Origin: Symbiodinium natans
Taxonomy: Eukaryota > Sar > Dinophyceae > Suessiales > Symbiodiniaceae
DNA length: 64,000 nucleotides
Assembly (NCBI GenBank): GCA_905221605.1
Contig: CAJNDS010000300.1
Coordinates: forward strand, 1 to 64,000
Reading direction: 5' to 3'
Shown: positions 30,732 through 41,375 of the stretch, in pieces
How positions within the stretch are numbered: position 1 is the first letter of the stretch
Layout of the letters: each line of letters begins with the position of its first letter
Program-made: the position numbers and the translations under genes
The notes under the pieces: model-generated
What the model saw: the letters and a program-made list of their open reading frames with translations, nothing else
The model's database searches: none
What the model was told of the DNA's origin: nothing

Positions 30732-33055
30732 TCACAGTTTGGGCGCAGTCGTGTCGGCGCTGCCCGAATCGTCTCTACTCGTCAGACACGCATCCAGCGC
30801 TGCACTTATGGCACTCCGATCCAGCCCGGTTCCAATAAACACCTGGGTGCTCCCAGCGTTCAGGTGACGGCAACGAAAACCAGCATGTCAACCATGCATC
30901 AAAACAATAATAAAACATGAAAAACAAAATGAATATTCATAATAATACTAATAATGATAACAACAACAATGTTCAAGAAAAATACTCAAATTAAATAAGT
31001 ACGAGTTTTGCAGCTGAGTGGCCACCTCTGACTGCTTGCTTGTCGGGGCCTCGCTTGCTGGAAAAGCTTCGATTCGTCGACCAGCATGCCTGCAAGGACT
31101 GCACCAACGCACCAAGAGCCCAACATCTCTTAATTAGGGAATGTTGCTGAATTTATATAGGGATCCTCAATATGGTTTAGGGTATATTCTTTCTTCTTTA
31201 ATTAAGGGGTATTGGGCTCTTTGGGCAGAGAACGCCAACTCTGAAGAGAATGGCTAAAAGCACACGCCAAGTGGCGACCAATAAAACACTTGGCTGGAGC
31301 CCAGCACCTGGACCTTGGTCTTCTTGGTGTCGAGGGGACCGCGCACAAAGACTCCCTAAATTGTTGCGATAGACCTCTACCCGACTCTACTCTACCCGTA
31401 GCACGGACGCAAGCTTCATCGCTCGTTGAGGACAGCGCGAAGCCTTTCGAGCGCAGAACGCCCGCCAACAACGGGTCCTTCACGGGCTTCAGCTCCTGCA
31501 CACCGGAGGCTCTTGGGATGATGCGACCGTTCCGTCTTCCTGGTGTCTGGGCATGGGTTGTTCTTGGCCAGGTAAGATTGCAAGTGGATCCCGAAACTGA
31601 GTGGTCCCTCATTTTCCTGTTCTGCCCTCAGCACCTCCCATCCCTGAACCCTGAACCCTGAACCTACCCAAAGAGCCCAAGACCCCCTTAATTAAGGAAT
31701 ATACCTTAAACCATCTAGCCTCGGGAAGGAAGCCCACAGTTGCCGCCACCACTGGCAGCTTGCCTCGCAACCAGACACGCGCTTTTTGCGAGGGTGTCAG
31801 CTTCAAGAGTCCATTGGAGTTTAGGGTTTAGGGTTTAGGGTTTAGGGTTTAGGGTTTAGGGTTTAGGGTTTAGGGTTTAGGGTTTAGGGAAAGTTTAGGG
31901 TTTGCATTATCAGGAAGCTGTCTTATGGTTTTTTGGGGTTTTCGACCCTCCCCCTCAAACGGAACGAGGCTCTTGTCCAGAAGTCCAACCCAGCACGGGA
32001 ATCACAAGGCAGCTAGCGCGGGGTGGCATCTTGCACATACTGAGCTGAGCTGTCCAGCACCCAAAGAGCCCAATACCCCTTAATTAAGGAATATACCCTA
32101 AGCCATATTGAGGATCCCTATACAAATTAAGCTATATGCCCTAATTAAGGGATATTGGGCTCTTTGGGCAATTCAGCCCCTGCTGATCTATGAGCTCCGC
32201 CCGCCAGCAGATCTACTCGTGAGCCATGGGCCAAAAAATGTTCTCGTTGCACGTCGAACGAAAGGTCGACCCAAACTCGTTTTATCCTCTTGTGTACCGA
32301 CCATATACACGTTGTCAAAACTTGGTTCATGACCACCATGCCACGTGTGCGAGCATAGCCCGTCTGAAGATCAGGAGACCTCATCTGTCTGGAGCCTCAC
32401 ATTAGCCTCATGCTAAACTTGTTTTCTTGCCCCCCCCCCTTGTCTTACTGGGATAAGCACTGCAGTGATAAGCTTAAAACGGGAAGTGCGAAGGCACGCG
32501 AAGCGGGCTGAAGCAACATGACGCCTCAAGTCTGCGCTATGGAACGCCAACGTGAATCCGGCCGAGACTCTGATGAACTCAGCAAGTCGATCTGGTAGAA
32601 ACACCTTGTCCTGGACACCACAGTGGGCAATTGGTCGAACTCTTGCATCCGTCTCGTCTTCCCCTTTTTCTGTGTGCCCCCAGTGGCTGCATTTTCTAGT
32701 CCACCCGAGTTAGTCCAATAGCCAAGGGGGCACGCCTTGCAGCGGTAGACGAAGCCTTAGGAAGCATCTCAGGCTTGGGAATACTCTGTCCAGGGCTCTA
32801 ACCGCACGTTCTCCCGAGACAGATGGGGTGCAGGTTTCATTCGGGTGAACCTCAAGTGCCACCAACCGCCACCATGTTCAACGTAGGAAACCTTGATTCT
32901 TTTTGGGGTAATAGAACCCCCTGATTACCCCAAAGGTTAAGTGAGCGGCTGGAGATGCCAAAGCGCTCGTGCCGTGAACAGAGCTGGCAATCTTCAGCGT
33001 CGTGACCATGCGCGTGGCCATGGGCATCGTGATGGCCATGGCCGTGTTCGTGGTC
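30732..33055 (-). CDS. CobW/ZNG1-type GTPase, C-terminal exons
   Basis: Continuation of the gene above. Exon 32950-33055 is the His-rich metal-binding segment (HEHGHGHHDAHGHAHGHD, then CQLCSRHERFGIS). A 20-bp micro-exon (32736-32755) gives SFVYRCK, completing the family's FGIxSFVY motif. Further pieces: about 32565-32604 (FLPDRLAEFI), 31720-31800 (KARVWLRGKLPVVAATVGFL), 31439-31495 (DPLLAGVLRSKGF) and about 31260-31330 (QVFYWSPLG). The last exon, 30732-30842, carries VFIGTGLDRSAISAALDACL and ends in TGA. VLRSKGF, YWS and FIG-LD are the usual C-terminal landmarks of the family, in order. Donors are mostly GC. Introns hold MITE-A copies 3-5 and telomeric tracts. The KARVWL exon's place in the fold is unclear. 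Confidence 0.7.
31112..31225. mobile_element. MITE-A copy 3
   Basis: A 114-bp copy flanked by CA on both sides, within a CobW-gene intron. Its left end has lost one C. Confidence 0.85.
31667..31714. mobile_element. MITE-A copy 4, truncated
   Basis: Only the left arm (CCCAAAGAGCCCAA ... ATACCTTAAACCAT) remains. It breaks off five bases from the donor side of the CobW exon at 31720, so the truncation point coincides with an exon edge. Confidence 0.8.
31818..31891 (+). repeat. Interstitial TTTAGGG array
   Basis: About ten units, intronic, 18 bases upstream (sense) of the exon that starts at 31800. Confidence 0.95.
32060..32168. mobile_element. MITE-A copy 5
   Basis: Complete 109-bp copy flanked by CA on both sides, intronic in the CobW gene. 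Confidence 0.9.
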
Positions 33056-33577
33056 CTTGTGCAACATTATTCCTTTAGGGCTTAAAGGGTTTCTTGGGTT
33101 TATAGGGTTTAGGGTTTAGGGTATCAGGGCTGTAGCGACTGTTCATGTGCGGCCGCCTCTAGCCAGCAAGCCAACTGAGCGCCGGACTTCGGGCGACTGC
33201 CGGTAGCCTGGCGCGAAACGTTGGAGCCAGGGGGCTGTGCGTTTCTTCAACAATCTTCAACATCACCGAGGCCTGCTGCCTCAGACGCACGGACGGCGGC
33301 ACCATGCCGGTTGACCAGTGTAGGCACATACCTCAGCAGTACAGGCAACGTGATACGTGTGGTGATGTGTTCTCTGTTGAAGCTACCAAGCTGCTGGTTC
33401 AGTATGCCTGGGAGGCCCCCCCGGGGCTCTAGATTTGTTGGGGCTTTATAAGGACATTTGTCATGCTTGTTCAGTATGCTTTGCCAGCACAGCTTCGCTG
33501 GCATGTCCAATTCCACAGGCTCGGCTGGCAAGAGCGTCCTGGCCGGCCAAAGCACTTCTTGGTGCAACTGCTACATA

Positions 33578-33627
33578 TATACATATATATATATATATAG
33601 ATATTATATATATATATATAGATATAC

Positions 33628-33661
<34 letters not shown>

Positions 33662-33668
33662 TAGTATA
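33578..33668. repeat. TA-rich microsatellite
   Basis: TATATA tracts broken by GATA and CATA units, in the CobW intron between the NKTD exon and the His-rich exon. A T/A-rich palindromic secondary structure is likely. Confidence 0.95.
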
Positions 33669-33710
33669 TATCGTGGCCCTGCCTCAGGGGGAGAGCTCCG
33701 CGCGTTGCCG

Positions 33711-36700
33711 GAAACTGCCGAGCGTTGGGGCTCAAGGCAGAGACCAGCTGCCGCACTTTTTCCAGCTCTTCCGAGCTCACCTGAGCGCTTTTCGTGTGAC
33801 CCGGCATGCGGAAGCTGCTGGCTGGGCCATCGGCCAAGTCCGTCTTGTTGATGATGACCTTGCACTTTTTGGTCGGAACTGCCACCCGGAGCTGCAAGCG
33901 TCACTGGCTCTGAACGCGAGGTAGTGCGAGCTGAGCGGCTGTATCTGCGGACTCCAGCTGACTTACAAGCAGGGCCGACAAGGGTTTGCGAGCTGCGTCG
34001 CCGCTGTCACCTCAGATGCGCACGAGACCTATCATCACAGCTCCATCAACTCCTGAGCTTTCCTGGTGGCTGTTGCCCCAAAGTGCCCCAAGTTGGGATT
34101 TAAGGGTTTTTAACTCTAAAAAACCCTACATGGGGTCTTTTAATGAAAAAGCCCCAAAAGTTGGCACGGTTCGACTAGACCCTCGTCCCCAATGCCGAGC
34201 CTGAATTGTACATCTCCCAAAAGGCCGACGCATCAACAACGCAGATGATCCCGGCCTCGGACTGTCTCTTTAGGGTTTAGGGTTTAGGGTTGAGGGTTGA
34301 GGGTTGAGGGTTTAGGGTTTAGGGTTTAGGGTTTAGGGTTTAGGGCTTCTCTCCTTCTTCGATTCTTCACACAAGATGCCATCAAAATCCCCAGGCCCTC
34401 GAGCTTAGAACACCCAATTGTCGCAGAAGAATCCGCAGGCCAACCTGCTGCAGAAAAGCCGCGAGGAAAATTCGTTTCATGACGGGCTCGCCTCTTCTTC
34501 CCATAGCCTCCGGCATCAATGTGCTTCATTGCTGCAAACTGTGGGCTTTAGGGATGACGGTTCGTGTTGACTTCGCGCATGAGAGGTTTTTGCATCGAGA
34601 AATTGTTCGACAAAGCGAAGCGAGAGCAGAATCAAGCCGTTCCAGTGAAGTTGTCATGCAGTTTGTCCTGGGTTTCGCTTGCTTAGCACGTTTTCTTAAG
34701 ACAGCTCATGCAAGTCCATCATGCATGATCTGTCTGCTATGCGAAGCTATACTTCCCTCATCTTCCAAACTCTCTTTCAGGGTAAAGGGCTGGAGCGAAA
34801 GCCAGCAGTGGGAGCTCCGGGCGCACCAAAAGCCTAAGAGGCTGCTCTCATGTCTGCAGGTCTCCAGGAGCTGCAACTTTAATTCTAAACCTGCTTGGCT
34901 TTAGAGTGCCCTATGTTGGCTTCTCTATGTGAGGGACTGAACTACCGGTGCCTTCCATACGAACCCTGAGCCCCAAACCGAGGGCCCAGAGTTCAGGGCG
35001 TGCACTATCACAAAGGGCGGTCATTCGCACGGACAAAAAACCTAACACTCGGGCCCCGTAGAACAGCCTCGGGGACTTGATATTTCGTGGCGGAGCTCTC
35101 CCCCCAAACCTGCCAGGATGATACCGCATTCTTCTAGGATAACTTTGCTCGCCTCGGAGGCTAGCCTTCGTGATTTATAAACGCAATTCCTTCCGACGTT
35201 GCGAAAGCCCGCGGACTTCAGCAGTGAATACCCGTTGGTTCGCCAGCGTTCGTGGAGTTAATGCGTGCTCGTTTCTCTCGAATTCTAATGAGCAAGCTCA
35301 TGACTTTTATGTTGTAAGTGTGGGGCATAAGACAAGTGTGAACAAGCTAGCGGATGAGGCCGTCCGCTCGTCCTTTGCATGAGGCCCCAAGCCCCAGAAT
35401 ACGTTGACATTGCATCTGCGCTAGTCATGGTAGCCCAGAGACCAGCACAGCTGCCCATCGCTGCCCCTTCTTGCATCCAGGCCTCTTCGAACGCAGGCCC
35501 TGAATCCTGACCCCCCCTTCCGGAGAACAAAAAAAAACACCGAAGGCCCCCCTCCCCCCCAAAACAAAAAAAAAACTGGCCCTAAACGCTTAAGCAAGGA
35601 ACCTGGGATGTTCCCCATTATACGAATAGTCCTTACTAGGGATTCTAACTGGGGTAATACAATCCCGGTTAAGAACTCTTACTGCAGTAGAAGGGAAAGC
35701 ATCCCTAAACCCTAAACCCTAAACCCTAAAACCTAAACCCTAAACCCTATTAAGGAACCCTTTTTTTAAGCCCGGGCACCTCGAGCTCGGCAGCAATGCT
35801 TTCGGGCTCCGCCACACCGGAGCATTCCACCACGAGCCTGCGGGCTTCCGGTGGTGGGGGATTCTCAGCACTCAGGGGTTTAGGGTTTAGGGTTTAGGGT
35901 TTAGGGTTTAGGGTTTAGGGTTTAGGGTTTAGGGTTTAGGGTTTAGGGTTTAGGGTTTAAGGCTTAGGGCTTAGGGTTTGCTGTGATAAGGCGTAGATGC
36001 TGTGAAGGCTCGGTTTCGGAACACGCTCGAATGCTTCGTGAGGTGCGAGGAGCTGCTTTGGCCCGATTGTGGAGGGCCATCTAACATTTTTCTCCCACCC
36101 CACGCCGTCCGAGGCGGCAAACCCAAACCTATTCCATTGAGGGTTTAGGCCTAAACTCAAGGCAACACACTTCTAAAACCTCATTCAGTTTCATGACGTT
36201 CGGGGTTGGGTCGGAGAGTCAAGGTAAAGGGGTCGGGAAAATCGGGCCTGGGACAGGCCCAGGCACGGGGCCCCTGCCTGAGCCGGCCTGAGCCTGGTCC
36301 CCCCTGCTGGGGCCCGGGGGTACCCCCCTGAAAATGCCTGGTCCCGAGGAGCACGTGTTCGGGTACCGGGCCGTGGGCGCTACCGACCCCCATGCTGTAG
36401 CGACCTGGGTCGGTTTGCGCCATCGAGGTCGAAGGGCTTAAGCGCCGCCCCCCAACGTAGGGGGGCGGCCTAGGCCCTGAGTTTAGGGTCTAGGGTTTAT
36501 GGCCTAGAGGGCCTCAACGCTCGGGACTCCGTGCCTTTAGACATGGCAACATGAGCACAGCATGCTTGACTCCAAGATGCATTGAATCGAAACCCTAAAC
36601 CCTAAACCCCGCCTAAACCCCTAAACCCTGAACTCTATCTAAACCCTAAACACCTAAACCCTAAACCCCTAAACCCCAAACCTGAACCCTAAACAGACGA

Positions 36701-36780
36701 GCCGCCGATCCCAGGGCTTCTCCAGCTTGGTCACGCCGCTGCTTTCCACCAACTCCTGAAGTCGCGCGAAGAGGTCGGCC
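33711..36780 (-). CDS. CobW/ZNG1-type GTPase, middle exons
   Basis: Exons in sense order. 36706-36780: ADLFARLQELVESSGV, ending PWD, GC donor. 35780-35837: RLVVECSGVAEPESIAAELE, the family's switch-II-like SG-x-AEP motif. 34201-34255: GIICVVDASAFWEMYNS, the VVDA strand. 33937-34010: LSALLVSQLESAD. 33711-33858: CKVIINKTDLADG, the guanine-specifying NKxD motif, then EELEKVRQLVSALSPNA. Phases agree across the first four joins. Exon 35780-35837 lies between a CCCTAAA tract (35703-35746) and a TTTAGGG array (35877-35963). Exon 36706-36780 is bounded by CCCTAAA at 36590-36698 and telomere-like sequence at 36793. A short exon before VVDA may be missing. Confidence 0.8.
34266..34346 (+). repeat. Interstitial TTTAGGG/TTGAGGG array
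   Basis: About eleven units with three TTGAGGG variants. Read on the gene strand it ends seven bases before the acceptor of the CobW VVDA exon. Confidence 0.95.
35603..35706. mobile_element. MITE-D copy 2
   Basis: Ends CTGGGATGTTCCCC / GGGAAAGCATCCC, core ATAGTCCTTACTAGGGATT like the copy at 14629. Intronic. No target duplication visible; a CCCTAAA tract abuts its right end. Confidence 0.7.
35703..35963. repeat. Outward-facing telomeric tracts around a CobW exon
   Basis: CCCTAAA units at 35703-35746 and about 12 TTTAGGG units at 35877-35963 leave a 130-bp gap that contains the SG-x-AEP exon. Confidence 0.9.
36590..36698 (-). repeat. Interstitial CCCTAAA tract
   Basis: Imperfect CCCTAAA units that end seven bases below the CobW exon at 36706. 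A degenerate TTTAGGG/TTAGGGT stretch lies on the other side (36793-36890). 36130-36589 holds a low-complexity Gly/Pro-rich GC stretch but no gene. Confidence 0.85.
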
Positions 36781-37038
36781 CTGGCGCACCGGTGTTTAGG
36801 AGGATTGTCTTTTTTGGGGTCATTAGGATTTGGGGTAATTCGGGTTTAGTTAAGGTTCAGGGTAATTAGGGTTTAGGGGTTTGGGTTGAGGGTTTGGGGC
36901 TGTTGGCAGAGCCTCAAGAGCTCTGGATCTTCTTCGGCGCTCTTGTTTTTCTCTTCTGTGCAACACTTGGACACTGGTTGACGGCTGAAGCTCTCCAAGC
37001 TGGGCAGTAGACTCAGTAGACCAGATCGGTGTGGAAGA

Positions 37039-37147
37039 CCCAAAGAGCCCAATATCCCTTAATTAGGGCATATTGCTTACTTTATATAGGGATCCCTAGT
37101 ATGATTTAAGGCATATTCCTTGGTTAAAGGATATTGCGCTCTTTGGG
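37039..37147. mobile_element. MITE-A copy 6
   Basis: Complete 109-bp copy flanked by GA on both sides, in the long CobW intron 36781-38628. Confidence 0.9.
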
Positions 37148-37657
37148 GATGTGCCCTTGAGCAATCCGCGCAACGAATTGCGAGTGCGCCTATCCTGTCC
37201 GTAGCAACAGGCTGTGTATAATACAGCCGGCTGAGGCAAACGGACTTAAAACCATGGCACTGGTCACCGTACTCAATGTGCATTCAACGTGTTCGTGGCC
37301 CATCATGGCTCAAAGGCAAAGGTAAAAAACACAACATCAGCTTTACAAAGCCTCCATCAGTGGAGACAAGTAAAGGGAACGGCGAAGAGAATACACAAGG
37401 CAAGCAAGCCTTGCCGGTTCCATCTGGCTTATACGGATGGGAAACCTGGCCCAACGCAAAGCATCAAAAAACAACATACTCTAGGGGCTTGGCAAATTAG
37501 AAGTGGTTGTTTCGGGGGTACTTTTGTTTAGTGATATAGGGACCATAAGCGAGTCATATTGGTAATCTATTACCTTCAGAACAGAAAGGTGGATCCCACG
37601 TACGTGCTCGGTGTTGGCGCCTGGAACCGGGGGTCTGGACGGACCCAAGATACTATT

Positions 37658-37733
37658 TGCTTAAGAACCCCCCAAAGGAATAAGGGCAATACAGGGATTA
37701 TTATTTTAGATTTTTTGTTGGGGTTCTTAAGCA
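37658..37733. mobile_element. MITE-G fold-back
   Basis: A 76-bp element with perfect 14-bp inverted ends TGCTTAAGAACCCC / GGGGTTCTTAAGCA. Single copy in the window; same CobW intron. Confidence 0.7.
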
Positions 37734-37803
37734 TCGTAGCAAATGCACTATACAAGCAAACCAGGAAGCCCATGGGACACCACTGGATTTACGGTTGGAG
37801 TCT

Positions 37804-37886
37804 CCTTGGGGACAAGCACCTTAATCAGGACTATAGTAGTCTAGGGTACATGACCTTAATTTTAAGGGTTCATCTAGTCCCCAAGG
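37804..37886. mobile_element. MITE-H fold-back
   Basis: 83 bp with 10-bp perfect inverted ends CCTTGGGGAC / GTCCCCAAGG and a further inner inverted match (AGGACTATAGTAGTCTAGG). Same CobW intron, 70 bp from MITE-G. Confidence 0.65.
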
Positions 37887-38131
37887 TTGTGCCCTGGAAA
37901 CCAGACCTGCGCAGAAGATCTCTGCCCGCTCTCAGATTTACATGGACTTACATTACTCAGTACTGTGTGCACGGGTTCAGGAGGAGCGGTGGGAAGGGTA
38001 GGTCAGGAGTACCAGGAGCTGAGGAACTGGGCTTTTACAAAGCCTTGGCACTTCGTTGCACTTCGGTTGCAACTTGCTTCGCTGTCACCTGGTCCGCTCG
38101 CCGCAAAGGGTGGTGGTGGTGGCGCCTTTTG

Positions 38132-38443
38132 TCATTTTGCATTTGATGTGGCACCATCGGAAGACTCTGAGGCACTGCTGCCAGTCACTGCGCTTCCAGA
38201 AGACCCCACCATTGGAGTCAAGACCTCTGGATGACCGGGTCCACTGCGGCGTTGGTGGAGCTCTCTCTCACTTTGACGCGCCAGGCGCTTGAAGTGACGG
38301 AAAGCAGGGGGCTCCAGTCCGAGGGCGGCAATCATCCGCGCCTTCTGGCGACGGAGCTCCGGGCATTCGCGGTCCTGTGGCATATAGAAGAAGCCGCCTT
38401 GCAAACGGGAGTGTGCAAAATCCCGACGGTACACCCCGCCCAT
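38132..38443 (-). CDS. Coding-like frame inside the CobW intron
   Basis: A 103-codon ATG frame (GGVYRRDFAHSRLQGGFFYM, CPELRRQKARMIAALGL) with a basic, helical composition and a Ser-rich end. It lies wholly within the CobW intron 36781-38628, on the same strand. It could be a nested gene, a relic, or an unrecognised CobW exon. No family recognised. Confidence 0.3.
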   Translation of the reverse strand: MGGVYRRDFAHSRLQGGFFYMPQDRECPELRRQKARMIAALGLEPPAFRHFKRLARQSERELHQRRSGPGHPEVLTPMVGSSGSAVTGSSASESSDGATSNAK

Positions 38444-38628
38444 GGCGAGTAGCTCTTGCGCCACTACGCGACAACGGGATACCGGGCTAAGGCTGAGCAA
38501 CCCTTGAGCAAAAAAAAGTGCTGCGGTCTTCGGGGCTTGCAGATGACGAATCTGCATCACCCTCCCTGATCGCCCTGCCGCCACTCACACAATCTGAACT
38601 AATTGCATGGAGAGAAGGCGGTCTGTGC

Positions 38629-39481
38629 CTGCCAGAACAACATGCACATCCATTCTGCAGCCCCACGATGCCGTCAGCATCCTCGAACTTCAGGACCTTC
38701 GTGCGCGTGGGCTCATGTGCGAAGATGAATGATACTAGATATCTATAGACGTAGCGCAGGGCGTTTGTACATATTTTGCGTGTAGCACAGTCAAGTTTAG
38801 ACTTGGAAAATGTATATACTTGTATGTAATTTCTTGAATATGTGTTCATGCTTCAAAGACAGACTGACAGACAGACAGACAGAGAGAAAGAGAGAGAGAG
38901 AGACCTGAGCGAGAGAGTCAGAGCGAGAGCGAGAGCGGGAGCGGGAGGGGCAGAGTTGGAGAGAGGGAATGCCATTCAGAGCTCCTACGCACCTCTGAGT
39001 CGATGTTCACCTCGGCCACATCATTGACCACAACGCCAACCTGCCCACAGACAACTCCGTGCAGCTTCTGGCGCATGAAACTTACGGGACCATCAGTGTC
39101 GAAATCCCACCAGATTCATACCCTCAACCTGCACTGAACTTTGTGTGCACAGAGAAGCAAAGCTCTCCTTCCGCAGGTTCGCTAGAAATCGGGCACCGAT
39201 TGAAGTTCCGCTACGACGCTACGAATACGGAGCCATGGTTTAAGGAACTTGCGTTGCCGGCCTTGAGGCCTTCCCGATTCTTCAGCACGTGCTGCACCAT
39301 AGTCGTCTTGCCCGCGCCTCAAGAGAGGAAGCTTGGGACCTGCCTCACAACCCTCATCTGCCTTCAAACTCTCGTGCGCTCCCTCTTCGGCATCTCAAAT
39401 ACTGTCGGCGCTGCAGGTAGTAAACACATCCTACGGTTGCGTCGAGCCACCGAGAAATCCGCAGAGGATAGACACGGGAAC
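38629..39481 (-). CDS. CobW/ZNG1-type GTPase, N-terminal exons
   Basis: Exons in sense order. 39451-39481: VPVSILCGFL. 39262-39317: completes FLGAGKTTMVQHVLKNREGL, the P-loop. 38993-39040: VGVVVNDVAEVNIDSE. 38629-38711: VLKFEDADGIVGLQNGCACC, including the CxCC metal site. Each join restores the family consensus in phase. Introns are GT-AG (39318-39450), GC-AG (39041-39261), GT-AG (38712-38992) and GC-AG (36781-38628). COG0523 proteins are GTP-driven zinc (or cobalt) metallochaperones. The ZNG1 branch activates methionine aminopeptidase in other eukaryotes; whether this copy does is unknown. Any exons upstream of 39481, including the start, are not located. Confidence 0.8.
38851..38905. repeat. 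ACAG/AGAG microsatellite
   Basis: ACAG units followed by AGAG and degenerate GAGCGAGA, ending near 38950. Intronic. Confidence 0.9.
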
Positions 39482-40690
39482 CTCACAGCACCACATCTGC
39501 AGGAACAGCACGCAGCAAAAACTCATGGGAGGTGCTCGAAAGAGACGACTGACTTTATAATTACAATGCACACGGGTGCTGCAACCCTTCTCGGGTGAGA
39601 CGTGCGCGGGCTCTGTATCCATGTCAGCAGGTGCGTGTGTACAAGGCAGGGCTTCTAGACATCCAAAAACAAATTTCGTGCGCCTTGGCTGGCGCACGTT
39701 TTGGCCCAGCTCCTGCCAAGTTCGCAGTGCGGCATGTGCAGTGTTGATCACGGGCCCTTCTTGTGGAACTGCAGCTCCTTTCAGTTCAACATGCAAGGCC
39801 TTTCGTCTCAGGGTGGTCTGCCCTGCCTCGTCGTCCGAAGAGGCCCCCACCCCCATCCAGGCCACCAAGGCCAAGGGGATCATCGTCAAACCTAGGGATT
39901 CTTGCTGCGCCCCTTTCACACACTTGTGAGGAGAATCACCAGGAGCCCCGCATCTCACACTTGCTTCCAGCGAAGCGATGGCCAGAGGTGCCCAGCACCG
40001 CCAGGCCAGCCAGGCTCGTTCGCAGGAGCTGCTCACACTGCGCCGCCACACGGCGCATGGGGGCGCTTGAACCGCGCAGCTAGCGGCCGGATGTCTGACA
40101 GCCTTTAAACTTGGATGTTTAAAGCTTGGTAACTTCGACTTCTGCTGAACTCTTGTGGGGCTTTGGGATTCAAGTTAACCTGCTGAACTCCACCTCCCAA
40201 GGCAGATCTGGGCCTCGGTGCAGGTGCCGGTGATCGTCCGGGTGAGCTTCATACCCTTGATGCCGGACTCTGAGACGTGGCTCTCCCTCAGGTGCTCACA
40301 AGCCATCGTCCAACGAAGCAACGAACGGAGACCGGGCTGGCACGTGTGGATGTCGGCTGTGCCAAAGAGGGAGGATATGCTGCAAGGCCATGGCAACAGC
40401 TGTCTTTTTTTGTGCCCGGGCATGCGAGTCTGCAGCGGCCATGCTTCGCAAAGCCACGTGCATCTGAGTGAAGAGGCTCCTATGGCACTCAGGTCAGCCT
40501 AGGGCTGCAGGTCTGCCGCACCTGGAGCACGTCCCACTCAGACCCTCGCAACGACCGGCAGCTCATGCGCTAGGTTTCTGCGCGCTGCTCTGAGTGCCCG
40601 GCAGGCGCCTTCCGCACAGGCCGACTTGACGTGAACCTGCAGATGTATGTCGCGCCGTGGCTTGGAACTGTTCCCCCGTGCCGGAGTCTG

Positions 40691-41050
40691 TCACACTGTC
40701 ACAGCGGCCTTGGCAAAGGTCGCGGCTGAAGCATCTCCTGCTTCGCCCTCCACCACGCATTTGGAACCCAACTGGCACCAGCCGTTACTGTAGAACGTGA
40801 CGAAGGCGCAGTTGTGGGCGGCGGTGCATCTCTCAATGCACTCCTCTGGCTCGAAGAGCCCCTCTACGAGGAATGGCACTTTGCCTCCGTTGTTGCAAAA
40901 CTTTCCGGAGGAGAACGGCCTGTACTCCTGAGCACTGCGGCACAACTTTCCCGTGTGTAGGTGCACGTAGCGCCAGACACTTTGGTTAGACACCAAGGCC
41001 GCCACAATGTTCGCTTCATCGGCAAATAGCCAGGATGCAGCCCAACCCAT
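40691..41050 (-). CDS. PAN/Apple-like Cys-rich protein or exon
   Basis: A 119-codon frame ending in TGA. The Cys pattern KFCNNGGKVPFLVEGLF, ECIERCTAAHNCAFV, GWCQL, KCVVEG resembles PAN/Apple-type extracellular modules, in which disulfides stabilise a carbohydrate- or protein-binding fold. The frame stays open upstream of the first ATG to a possible acceptor near 41066 (GTIGLPLEMG), so this may be the last exon of a larger secreted protein. No clear signal peptide. No partner suggested by neighbours. Confidence 0.55.
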   Translation of the reverse strand: MGWAASWLFADEANIVAALVSNQSVWRYVHLHTGKLCRSAQEYRPFSSGKFCNNGGKVPFLVEGLFEPEECIERCTAAHNCAFVTFYSNGWCQLGSKCVVEGEAGDASAATFAKAAVTV

Positions 41051-41267
41051 CTCTAGTGGCAGGCCAATGGTGCCGCCTCGTACTCAAAGGCACAGGCAAA
41101 TCTCAGTTCTACACCATGACATCCTTGACACTGGGACTGGGATTTGGGTGCAACCCAGTCCTCCGGCAGTGCGACTGCTCCTGTGCTTCATTCTCTTCGA
41201 CGGGTGTACGTTCCTCATGGGGGCTAGCCGAACAGCATTCAATGCGACAAGCTCATGTTGTGAAATA

Positions 41268-41373
41268 TGGGGGGTTGCGATATTCAAGGGGTACCTTATT
41301 GGGTCCTTATTGCAAGGGGATCCTACCATTTGGGGGTCTAAATTGGGCGTCCCCGATTTTCGTAAACCCCCAC
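41268..41373. mobile_element. MITE-B copy 2
   Basis: Ends TGGGGGGTTGCGA / TCGTAAACCCCCA and core GGGGTACCTTATTGGGTCC as in the copy at 13628. Directly abuts MITE-C. Confidence 0.75.
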
Positions 41374-41375
41374 AT

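Noticed and set aside
36590-36705. Telomeric GTTTAGGG as donor for the CobW exon at 36706
   Set aside because: Using it would break the reading phase into the SG-x-AEP exon. The GC donor seven bases earlier restores the family sequence exactly.
37559-38146. 195-codon plus-strand frame
   Set aside because: Runs across two MITEs inside a CobW intron and lacks an ordinary start and domain.
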